Shown piece after piece: positions 34,590 through 42,072 of a stretch of DNA of 54,803 nucleotides (the first letter of the stretch is position 1; every line of letters starts with the position of its first letter). The position numbers and the translations under genes are program-made. The notes under the pieces were generated by a model, which was given only the letters and a program-made list of their open reading frames with translations, had not been told where the DNA came from and searched no databases. The stretch covers positions 1 through 54,803 of the forward strand of contig JBBDSJ010000022.1 in assembly GCA_040905025.1 (NCBI GenBank), in the 5' to 3' direction. Source of the DNA: JBBDSJ01 sp040905025 (GTDB lineage Bacteria > Pseudomonadota > Gammaproteobacteria > Methylohalomonadales > Methylohalomonadaceae).

Positions 34590-35468
34590 TCATTCAATTA
34601 AATTCAGGGAAATTCTGCTAAATTCAGGGAAATTCTGCGGTTCATTAAGCGACCAGTCATAGTCTATATAATTAATATCCGTCGACTGTTCAATTCTTTG
34701 ATGTATGGAAGAGTCCGTATATTGCTTCAGAAATGACTTTACACTACCGGCCTCGTCCACATAGTCATCCGTATACCACTCAAATAACTGCGAGAGATAA
34801 AGGGCGTCATCAGAAAGATTAAAATGACGTGCAGTTTTCAGAGCCTTGCGGGTATTTTCAGTCATGAGTACGTCAACATTGTCGGGCGTATAAATTTCAG
34901 CACGCAAGGGTGGGCAGCCAACTGAAGCGCAGTTCACAGCAAAATGCACTCTTGCCTCTTTCCACCCCCTGGCCTGGTATTCATCGCCAAGCAGAATGTC
35001 TTTTTCAATTTGACTTAAACTATATTTCTGATTGCCTACGGCGAAAATATTCTGTTTGAAAACCCGGTAAGGATTTATCCGGATTCCATAGTCACGCACA
35101 CTATCGACAAGTTCACCGCCGTTCTTTGGATTTTCCAGAATATGGGCGAGCATGAAAAAATTATACGCGTTCAGCCAAAACGAAATTGCCTTTTCCCTGG
35201 ACTCCAGAATTTCTATGTTGAATTCTCTCAACCTTTGCTTCTGATCATTGATCAACTCCAAAGTGCCAGGATCAGCCATGGCCTCCCGATAACGGAATGC
35301 AGCAACCAAGCCGCCATTGTCCAGTTTTTTTTCAACCAGATACTCTTTTAGGATTTGAGCGTACGGGGAAAAAATCTCCGCAATTGAATGATTTTGCTCA
35401 GCACCGGCCAAAGAAGAATTTGCCAACAAAAATATTAATACTGAGATTAAACGCATTATTTTTTTCAT
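34590..35468 (-). CDS. DUF547 domain secreted protein
   Basis: The 292-residue protein has a signal peptide (MKKIMRLISVLIFLLANSSLAGA) and a DUF547 domain with the typical FWLNAYNFFMLAHILE, YGIRINPYRVF and HFAVNCASVGCPPL segments and a C-terminal DYDWSLN. Family function is not established; DUF547 genes often accompany TVP38, mercuric-reductase-like and glycosyltransferase genes. The last codons lie in a 20-bp tandem duplication (34599-34638) that changed the frame and replaced the original short tail by SRISLNLIE. First gene of the minus-strand run divergent from arsM. Confidence 0.87.
   Translation of the reverse strand: MKKIMRLISVLIFLLANSSLAGAEQNHSIAEIFSPYAQILKEYLVEKKLDNGGLVAAFRYREAMADPGTLELINDQKQRLREFNIEILESREKAISFWLNAYNFFMLAHILENPKNGGELVDSVRDYGIRINPYRVFKQNIFAVGNQKYSLSQIEKDILLGDEYQARGWKEARVHFAVNCASVGCPPLRAEIYTPDNVDVLMTENTRKALKTARHFNLSDDALYLSQLFEWYTDDYVDEAGSVKSFLKQYTDSSIHQRIEQSTDINYIDYDWSLNEPQNFPEFSRISLNLIE
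34599..34638. repeat. 20-bp tandem duplication at the DUF547 3' end
   Basis: TAAATTCAGGGAAATTCTGC occurs twice in direct succession (34599-34618 and 34619-34638). Because 20 is not a multiple of three, the second copy shifts the reading frame. With one copy the protein would end ...PQNFPEFN; with two it gains about nine residues. Confidence 0.9.
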
Positions 35469-35604
35469 GGTTTACCTGTGTGCTTAAATTTAATGTCGCG
35501 ATTTGATGCAGTAATCTGACATAAGTTACAGCCCTGTCACGATAATTTAGATACGATCATCACGTCACGCTTGCACCATCAACCTCCCAACCTTGAGGAA
35601 TGAA

Positions 35605-35627
35605 ATATGGAACGATATTCCAGATAT
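35605..35627. promoter_or_regulatory. Putative TetR operator before arsM
   Basis: ATATGGAACGATATTCCAGATAT contains TGGAA - CGATA - TTCCA with AT-rich flanks, very like site 1 at 28383-28408 (TGGAA - CGAACA - TTCCA), the spacer being one base shorter. TATATAAAT follows directly. It stands 140 bases before the arsM-like start in the 299-bp divergent gap between the DUF547 and arsM genes, so both directions could be controlled. Confidence 0.6.
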
Positions 35628-35767
35628 ATAAATAGCTGGTGGATGTAAGAAAATGGCATATTTGTAACAATACTGGCCCGGGAACATCTATCCAGGCATA
35701 GGATTTTGGGAATTGGAAACTCTGAAGACCAAGCAGGTTCATAATATTTATAGTCAGGAGGTTGTTA

Positions 35768-36808
35768 ATGCTGGAGAAAGTACAGGATTATTACGGCAAA
35801 ACACTAAATAGCAGTGACGATCTGCAGACAAATGCCTGCTGCGACCAGATTCCACCCGTCTGGCTACGCCCGGTGCTGTCACTACTACATGACGAAGTTA
35901 TTAGCCATTATTATGGTTGCGGGCTGGTAGCACCGCAATTACTGGAAGGAACACGTATTCTCGATCTGGGCTGCGGCAGCGGCCGTGATTGTTATGTGCT
36001 GTCTTATTTAACCGGTGAAAATGGACGTGTCATTGGTGTGGATATGACGCCAGGGCAACTTGCCATTGCCCGGCGGCATCAGGATCATCAACGTCAGGCA
36101 TTTGGCTTCCAGCACAGCAATGTTGAGTTTCTGGAAGGGTATATTGAACAACTGGATATGCTGAATCTTCCCGATAACAGTTTTGATATAGTCGTGTCCA
36201 ACTGTGTTTTAAATCTGAGTCCGGACAAGGGCAAGGTGCTTCGTGAGATACAGCGCGTATTGAAGCCTGGCGGTGAATTCTACTTTTCTGATGTTTATGC
36301 TGATCGACGAATTGATGAAAGTCTGCGTCAGGATCCAGTGCTTTATGGCGAGTGCCTGAGCGGTGCCTTGTACTGGCATGACTTTCTGGATCTGGCCAAA
36401 CAAGCCGGATTTACTGACCCGCGTTTGGTTGAAGATCGGCCAATCACGATAAACAATGATCAGATTATGGAACGGCTGGCACCTGCACAATTCTATTCAG
36501 CGACATACCGTTTATTTAAATTGCCGACGCTCGAGGCAGTATGTGAGGATTACGGCCAGGCAGTGATCTATCGCGGTACTGTACCACATCATCCACAATT
36601 ATTTATTCTCGACAAACACCATCACATCCAGCGTGGCAAGGTCTTCCCGATTTGCGGCAATACATGGCAGATGCTGCATGACACTCGATTCGCACCGCAT
36701 TTCAAATTTATAGGTGACTTCAGTACTCATTACGGCATATTTCAGGGCTGTGGTACTACACTACCCTTTGATGGCGAAAGTCACCAGACCGGGCCAGGTT
36801 GCTGCTGA
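35768..36808 (+). CDS. arsM: Arsenite S-adenosylmethionine methyltransferase (ArsM family)
   Basis: The 346-residue enzyme adds methyl groups to As(III) using SAM. The SAM motif is LDLGCGSGRDC. The three cysteines that bind arsenic in characterised ArsM proteins are in context: C75 (SGRDCY), C146 (VSNCVLNLSPDK) and C196 (YGECLSGALY); a fourth pair is at 24-25 (NACC). The C-terminus ends GPGCC. The ATG at 35768 has AGGAGG six bases upstream. It leads a plus-strand run with a radical SAM protein, a MerA-like fusion and two glycosyltransferases, which resembles arsenosugar loci rather than a simple resistance gene. Confidence 0.9.
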   Translation: MLEKVQDYYGKTLNSSDDLQTNACCDQIPPVWLRPVLSLLHDEVISHYYGCGLVAPQLLEGTRILDLGCGSGRDCYVLSYLTGENGRVIGVDMTPGQLAIARRHQDHQRQAFGFQHSNVEFLEGYIEQLDMLNLPDNSFDIVVSNCVLNLSPDKGKVLREIQRVLKPGGEFYFSDVYADRRIDESLRQDPVLYGECLSGALYWHDFLDLAKQAGFTDPRLVEDRPITINNDQIMERLAPAQFYSATYRLFKLPTLEAVCEDYGQAVIYRGTVPHHPQLFILDKHHHIQRGKVFPICGNTWQMLHDTRFAPHFKFIGDFSTHYGIFQGCGTTLPFDGESHQTGPGCC

Positions 36809-36817
36809 GGACATACC

Positions 36818-37738
36818 ATGCATGCATTAACACAGGAAATAAATAGCAACCTCACGCTTGAAGGTGAGCCCTATGGTTATATTGATGCCGGACCATTACA
36901 AGAGCTCTGGATACATACCGGTACGGCATGTAATCTGGCTTGTCCATTTTGCCTGGAAGGCTCCAAACCCGGTGACACACGCCTGCAACTGATAAAGTTT
37001 GTTGACACTTGGCCATTCATTGATGAAGCTGCGGCACTAGGTGTCAAGCAATTCTCATTTACAGGCGGCGAACCTTTTCTTGCGCGTGAATTCCCGATGA
37101 TACTTGCCTATGCAGCACGCAAGGGCCCATGTCTTGTCTTAACGAACGGAACAGCACCGTTATTAAAGCGTTTATGTCAGATTGAGCCTTTATTGCGTGC
37201 GCCCTATCCTGTGAATTTCCGTATCAGTATCGACTATCCCGAGCGGGCACGGCATGACAGCGGTCGTGGCGAAGGCAGCTTCACTGCCGCGTTAAATGGC
37301 CTGGCTTCATTGCAGAATATGGGTTTTCCGGTATCAGTCGCGAGGCAATGGTCAGCAGACGAAAATCATGAGGCGGTTGACCAGAGTTTTCGTCAGCTTT
37401 TTCGCGAACACGGGATCGCCGAAGACGTCAATATCGTATGGTTTCCCGATTTTCACCCGCCAGGTAGCACTGTGGATACTCCCGCCATCACCGAAAATTG
37501 CATGATGACATATCATACGCCAGCCAGCCGTGATGATTTCATGTGCGCATATAGCCGTATGGTCGTCAAAATTAATGGTCGAATGCGTGTCTATGCCTGC
37601 ACTCTGGTTGATGACGATCCTGATTATGACCTGGGTGGATCATTAATTGAAAGTCTGCAAGAGCGCGTTTGGCTACGCCATCATCGCTGCTACAGCTGCT
37701 TTAAACTAGGCGCTTCCTGTAGCGAGACCAAAAGATAA
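36818..37738 (+). CDS. Radical SAM protein with cysteine-rich C-terminus
   Basis: The 306-residue radical SAM enzyme has its cluster motif CxxxCxxC at C38, C42, C45 (TACNLACPFCLEGS) and FTGGEPFLAREFP downstream. A C-terminal set of cysteines (ENCMM, DFMCAY, VYACTL, then HRCYSCFKLGASC) suggests a SPASM-like auxiliary iron-sulfur cluster. It lies 9 bases after arsM. The arsenosugar enzyme ArsS has a different motif (CNQACKHCHV type) and a DUF3641 tail, neither of which is seen here. It may carry out the adenosyl-transfer step or a different carbon-arsenic bond formation; this is inference. Confidence 0.85.
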   Translation: MHALTQEINSNLTLEGEPYGYIDAGPLQELWIHTGTACNLACPFCLEGSKPGDTRLQLIKFVDTWPFIDEAAALGVKQFSFTGGEPFLAREFPMILAYAARKGPCLVLTNGTAPLLKRLCQIEPLLRAPYPVNFRISIDYPERARHDSGRGEGSFTAALNGLASLQNMGFPVSVARQWSADENHEAVDQSFRQLFREHGIAEDVNIVWFPDFHPPGSTVDTPAITENCMMTYHTPASRDDFMCAYSRMVVKINGRMRVYACTLVDDDPDYDLGGSLIESLQERVWLRHHRCYSCFKLGASCSETKR

Positions 37739-37770
37739 TCCAGTCCCTTTTACTCACTGATAAAATAATT

Positions 37771-39927
37771 ATGAACACAAAAAAACTGATCCTGATCGGG
37801 CTGGTTGGCCTGGCTGTCATCGGCTTCTTCATTTTTGATCTGCATCAGTTCCTGACGCTGGAATATTTGCAATCCAGCCTGGAGCGTTTCCATGCTTACT
37901 ATGCTGCACAACCTGTACTGGTCGCCAGTATTTTTTTTACGGGCTATGTCGTTATAACAGCTGTATCGTTACCTGGCGCCGCCATCATGACCCTGGCCGC
38001 AGGCGCTTTGTTTGGGCTGGTCACCGGCATTATTCTGGTGTCTTTTGCTTCTACTATCGGCGCGACACTCGCCTTTTTGATTGCGCGTTATATTCTGCGC
38101 GATAGTGTACAGCAGCGTTTTGGTGATCGCCTCAAGCGCATCAATGCAGGTATTGAGAAGGATGGCGCATTATATTTATTCACACTTCGACTGGTACCGG
38201 CATTTCCTTTTTTCCTGATCAACATCCTTATGGCCTTGACCACGTTAAAGGCATGGACCTTCTACTGGGTCAGTCAGTTGGGAATGCTGGCGGGAACCAT
38301 TGTCTATGTCAACGCAGGCACACAACTGGCACAGGTTAGTGCCGTCGGTGATCTGTTGACACCGGGCCTGATTGGCGCATTTATCCTGTTAGGCATATTC
38401 CCGTGGATTGCCCGGGCTATTGTAAATCGTATTCAAACCGCGCGCGTCTATCGGCCATGGCAGGCACAAAAACCAAAAAGCTTTGACCGTAATCTGATCG
38501 TGATCGGCGCCGGCTCCGCAGGCCTGGTTACATCGTATATTGCCGCCATGGTCAAGGCCAGAGTCACTTTGATAGAGAAACACAAAATGGGCGGTGACTG
38601 CCTGAATACCGGTTGCGTGCCATCCAAGGCCTTGATTCGCACTTCTGGCATGCTGCATGAATTCACCAATTCAGAATCTTATGGCATTAATCCACCTGAT
38701 GATGTGACCTTTGATTTTAGTGTTGTCATGCAACGTATTCAGCGTGTAATTAAAAAGATTGCGCCTCACGATTCTGTTGAGCGTTATAGCAAACTCGGGG
38801 TAGATTGCCGCAGCGGCGAGGCCCGCTTGTTGTCGCCCTGGGAAGTCGAGATCCGTGACGGTGACAAAGTTGATAAATTGACCACCAAGCATATAGTAAT
38901 TGCCTCCGGGGCACAGCCGTTCGTGCCTCCCATACCCGGTATCGAAGCAACTGGATATCTGACCTCGAACAGTCTCTGGGAACTCGACAAGCTTCCTGAA
39001 AGGCTCATCGTCCTCGGCGGTGGTCCCATCGGCTGCGAATTAGCGCAAAGTTTTGCCCGGCTCGGCAGTCAGGTGACTCTTGTTGAGATGCAGTCGCGCC
39101 TGTTACCGCGGGAAGACGACGATGCATCCGCCCTGGTTCATGCAAGCCTGAGTGCCGATGGTGTCGAATTACTGCTTAATCACAAGGCCATTAATTTCGA
39201 AAAAACGGCAGATGGCAAAACACTCCAGGTTGAACATGATGATGGTAAGCGGATCATTCAATTTGACGACGTACTGGTCGCTGTTGGACGGCGTGCAAAC
39301 ACAACCAACCTGGGACTTGATACACTGGGTATTGAACTGAATTCCAATGGCACGTTGAAGCTCAACGATTATCTACAGACACGGTATCCGAATATTCTTG
39401 GTTGTGGTGATGTCGCCGGGCCGTATCAATTTACCCATACTGCTGCACATCAAGCATGGTTCGCCGCCGTGAACGCCTTGTTTGGCCGGTTCAAGAAATT
39501 TGCGGTGGACTATTCGGTAATTCCATGGGCTACATTTACCGATCCGGAGGTCGCCCATGTAGGCCTTAATGAAACCGAAGCCCGGGAAAAGAATATTGCT
39601 TATGAAAGCGTTAAATATAATCTGGATGACCTGGATCGCGCAATCACCGATGGTACCGATCATGGCTTCGTGAAGGTGCTGACAGCACCGGGTTCGGATC
39701 GCATACTCGGAGTGACTATCGTCGGTAGTCATGCCGGTGATTTGATCGCGGAATATGTGTTGGCGATGAAAAACAAGATTGGACTGAATAAAATTCTTGG
39801 TACCATTCATATCTATCCGACCATGGCCGAGGCAAACAAATATGCTGCCGGTGAATGGAAACGTGCACATGCTCCGGAACGTGTGCTCGCACTGCTGGAA
39901 CGGTTCCACCAATGGTCAAGAAATTGA
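37771..39927 (+). CDS. VTT membrane domain fused to mercuric-reductase-like flavoprotein
   Basis: The 718-residue fusion has an N-terminal VTT membrane domain (about residues 45-215) and a pyridine-nucleotide-disulfide oxidoreductase from about 240. The latter has FAD motif VIGAGSAGLV, redox-active C277/C282 (GGDCLNTGCVPSK), NADPH/NADH motif VLGGGPIGCE near 415 and GCGDVAGPYQF near 550. The dihydrolipoamide dehydrogenase HxHPT histidine is replaced by tyrosine (HIYPTMAEANK), as in MerA, and there is no C-terminal CC pair. Such fusions are known in cyanobacteria and proteobacteria; substrate is not known, though a thiol- or metalloid-linked reduction at the membrane is a fair guess in this arsenic cluster. 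Confidence 0.88.
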   Translation: MNTKKLILIGLVGLAVIGFFIFDLHQFLTLEYLQSSLERFHAYYAAQPVLVASIFFTGYVVITAVSLPGAAIMTLAAGALFGLVTGIILVSFASTIGATLAFLIARYILRDSVQQRFGDRLKRINAGIEKDGALYLFTLRLVPAFPFFLINILMALTTLKAWTFYWVSQLGMLAGTIVYVNAGTQLAQVSAVGDLLTPGLIGAFILLGIFPWIARAIVNRIQTARVYRPWQAQKPKSFDRNLIVIGAGSAGLVTSYIAAMVKARVTLIEKHKMGGDCLNTGCVPSKALIRTSGMLHEFTNSESYGINPPDDVTFDFSVVMQRIQRVIKKIAPHDSVERYSKLGVDCRSGEARLLSPWEVEIRDGDKVDKLTTKHIVIASGAQPFVPPIPGIEATGYLTSNSLWELDKLPERLIVLGGGPIGCELAQSFARLGSQVTLVEMQSRLLPREDDDASALVHASLSADGVELLLNHKAINFEKTADGKTLQVEHDDGKRIIQFDDVLVAVGRRANTTNLGLDTLGIELNSNGTLKLNDYLQTRYPNILGCGDVAGPYQFTHTAAHQAWFAAVNALFGRFKKFAVDYSVIPWATFTDPEVAHVGLNETEAREKNIAYESVKYNLDDLDRAITDGTDHGFVKVLTAPGSDRILGVTIVGSHAGDLIAEYVLAMKNKIGLNKILGTIHIYPTMAEANKYAAGEWKRAHAPERVLALLERFHQWSRN

Positions 39928-39950
39928 ACAGTTTCCGTATATAACTGACG

Positions 39951-40640
39951 ATGGACAGTAGCTCATTACAACTTTCCATTATTGTGCCGATGTTCAATGA
40001 AACCGGACAGGCACCCAGTCTCGCCCGGCATTTACAAATGTTTCAGGCTAATGGTTGTGAGATCATTATCGTAGATGGTGACAGTACTGATGACACAGCC
40101 TGGATCATGCAAAAAAACGGCTTTCTGGTCCTGCAGTCAAAACGTGGCCGTGCCACGCAGATGAATGCCGGCGCTCAACAAGCCAGTGGCGATATTCTGG
40201 TTTTTCTGCATGCTGATACAAGACTGCCGGAAAGCGCTGATGTGCTCATCATGAAATCACTGGAATCCGGGAAACATCAATGGGGCCGCTTCAACGTTCA
40301 TATCAATGGTGATCAACTACTGTTCCGGCTGATTGGTCTGCTGATGAACTGGCGTTCCTGCCTGACCGGCATTGCGACCGGCGACCAGGCTATATTTGTC
40401 AAACGGGATACTTTCATGAGTATGGGCAGCTTTCCTGAACAGCCATTAATGGAAGATATTGAGTTATCACGCCAACTCCGGCAGATATCACCTCCGGCCT
40501 GTCTGCAAGCATGCGTCTTAACCTCTGGCCGGCGTTGGGAAAAACGCGGTGTATGGCATACGATATTTCTGATGTGGCGTTTGCGCTGGGCCTATTGGAG
40601 AGGTGTCCCCGCAGAGCAACTTGCCGAAGAGTACCTGTGA
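39951..40640 (+). CDS. Family 2 glycosyltransferase, rSAM/selenodomain-associated type
   Basis: The 229-residue GT-A protein has the N-terminal LSIIVPMFNE and VDGDSTDDT nucleotide-sugar motifs, then KRGRATQMNAGA, FLHADTRLP (the DxD-like site) and LMEDIELSRQL. These match the TIGR04283 group, named for association with radical SAM and selenodomain genes. Its stop overlaps the start of the next transferase gene (GTGA), so both are coupled. Together they probably decorate or build a sugar on the product of the upstream arsenic enzymes. Confidence 0.87.
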   Translation: MDSSSLQLSIIVPMFNETGQAPSLARHLQMFQANGCEIIIVDGDSTDDTAWIMQKNGFLVLQSKRGRATQMNAGAQQASGDILVFLHADTRLPESADVLIMKSLESGKHQWGRFNVHINGDQLLFRLIGLLMNWRSCLTGIATGDQAIFVKRDTFMSMGSFPEQPLMEDIELSRQLRQISPPACLQACVLTSGRRWEKRGVWHTIFLMWRLRWAYWRGVPAEQLAEEYL

Positions 40641-41263
40641 CATCATCCCTGCGTATAGTGATTTTCGCTAAAGCCCCGCTACCGGGTTTTGCCAAGTCAC
40701 GACTGGCAAACTGCATTGGTCCCGATGCTGCGGCCGGGCTTGCCAAACGTATGCTATTGCACACATTGCAGCAGGCTCTGGAAGCTGACGTCGGCGATGT
40801 TGAACTGTGCGTTACACCATCGGCACAATCGGACTGCTGGCAGTCATTCGAAATCCCGGCACACGTGTCCTGCAGCGATCAAGCTGGCGGCGATCTGGGC
40901 AACCGCATGGCAACAATTGCCGAACATATTATCAAACAGGGACAATCGGTCTTGCTCATCGGCACTGACTGCCCTGCCCTGAATGCAGGTATGTTGCAGC
41001 TGGCTGCCAATGCACTTACCAGAGTTGATGCGGCAATAGTTCCGGCCAGTGATGGTGGCTATGTATTGCTGGGCCTGAATCGCTTTCATGCAGCGCTGTT
41101 TGAAAATATCCCCTGGAGCACGAATCGCGTTGCAGAGATAACACAGCAACGTCTTGAATCATTGAACTGGCAAATCGGACTGTTACCAACATTAAATGAT
41201 ATTGACACTCCAGAAGACCTGAAGAAACTGCCGGCTGCCTGGCATGAACATCACAATGCATAA
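40637..41263 (+). CDS. DUF2064 glycosyltransferase, rSAM/selenodomain-associated type
   Basis: The 208-residue nucleotidyl/glycosyltransferase-like protein has LRIVIFAKAPLPGFAKSRLA at its N-terminus, LLIGTDCPAL near residue 115 and the C-terminal NDIDTPEDLKKL, matching TIGR04282 (DUF2064). The GTG start at 40637 overlaps the previous stop and has GAAGAG upstream; the longer frame to 40511 only runs through the preceding gene. TIGR04282 and TIGR04283 proteins commonly occur side by side with arsenosugar-type genes. Confidence 0.88.
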   Translation: MTSSLRIVIFAKAPLPGFAKSRLANCIGPDAAAGLAKRMLLHTLQQALEADVGDVELCVTPSAQSDCWQSFEIPAHVSCSDQAGGDLGNRMATIAEHIIKQGQSVLLIGTDCPALNAGMLQLAANALTRVDAAIVPASDGGYVLLGLNRFHAALFENIPWSTNRVAEITQQRLESLNWQIGLLPTLNDIDTPEDLKKLPAAWHEHHNA

Positions 41264-41945
41264 ATTTTTTCTTTTCTGGCTAACAATAGTACTGGTTTTT
41301 CCGGCCATAACTTGCGCTAATACTCTGCTGGCTACCAGCGATTTCTCAACAGACGCTGAAGATATACCACCTGAACCATGGTCTATCGTCCGTTTTGATG
41401 AAAATATACCGGCGACTATCTATCGCCGTGTGAACCGGGACAGGATCGAAGCGATCGAAGCCAGCGCCGATGCCAGCATGGCCTTACTGGCACGGCCCAT
41501 AAACATCGACCTTCAGCAGACTCCGGTATTATGCTGGCGCTGGCGAGTTGAGCGTCTGCCCGACAACGCCGGCATGAAAACAAAGGCTGGCGATGACTAT
41601 GCCGCGCGCGTTTATGTTGCCTTTGAACTGCCGACTGAAGCCATGGCTTTGACCACGCGTATCAAACTGGGACTCGCGCGGCGCATCTATGGCGAACATT
41701 TGCCGGATGCCGCCATAAACTGCGTCTGGGACAATCGTTATCCGATCGGAACGCATAAGCCAAATGCCTACATCGATCGTGCACACATGCTGGTCGTGCA
41801 GTCCAGTTCAGAGCTTGGCGGACAATGGCTGGAAGAACGCCGCAATGTACTGACCGATGCCAAACGTTATATTGGTACAAAAAATCCCCAACCCAGCCTG
41901 CTGGCAATTGCCACAGATACAGATGATACCGGCAAATACGCATGA
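41244..41945 (+). CDS. DUF3047 secreted protein
   Basis: The 233-residue protein has a signal peptide (to about residue 25, TCA/NT) and a DUF3047 domain containing CWRWRVERLPDNAGMKTKAGDDYAARVYVAFE and the later NCVWDNRYPIGTHKPNAYIDRAHMLVVQ. It overlaps the end of the DUF2064 gene by 20 bases; a start at 41256 (MHKFF) is also possible. Family function is unknown; it is likely periplasmic. Last gene of the plus-strand run before a bidirectional terminator. Confidence 0.85.
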   Translation: MNITMHKFFLFWLTIVLVFPAITCANTLLATSDFSTDAEDIPPEPWSIVRFDENIPATIYRRVNRDRIEAIEASADASMALLARPINIDLQQTPVLCWRWRVERLPDNAGMKTKAGDDYAARVYVAFELPTEAMALTTRIKLGLARRIYGEHLPDAAINCVWDNRYPIGTHKPNAYIDRAHMLVVQSSSELGGQWLEERRNVLTDAKRYIGTKNPQPSLLAIATDTDDTGKYA

Positions 41946-42005
41946 TCCGGATTTACTGATCTGCATTTTGTATCAAACTCTGAATCTTGCCGATTTAATC
42001 AATAA

Positions 42006-42036
42006 AAAAGCGCGACCAATCCCTGGCCGCGCTTTT
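42006..42036. terminator. Bidirectional terminator between DUF3047 and katG
   Basis: Arms AAAAGCGCG (42006-42014) and CGCGCTTTT (42028-42036) extend by CCA/TGG across one mismatch, with A- and T-runs on both sides. It lies between the convergent DUF3047 and katG genes. Confidence 0.9.
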
Positions 42037-42072
42037 ACTTTTTCCAGCCTCAGCCCTTTCAGGCTATAGCAA

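Noticed and set aside
36818..37738. ArsS for the radical SAM gene
   Set aside because: The cluster motif and C-terminal region do not resemble ArsS; assigning that name from position alone would be unsafe.
39897..39909. TGGAAC-G-GTTCCA palindrome near the end of the VTT-reductase gene as a further TetR site
   Set aside because: Inside a coding region with different spacing and without AT flanks; likely chance.
37771..39927. Plain dihydrolipoyl dehydrogenase (lpdA) for the fusion protein
   Set aside because: The HPT histidine is replaced by tyrosine and the N-terminus is a membrane VTT domain, so a MerA-like reductase fits better.
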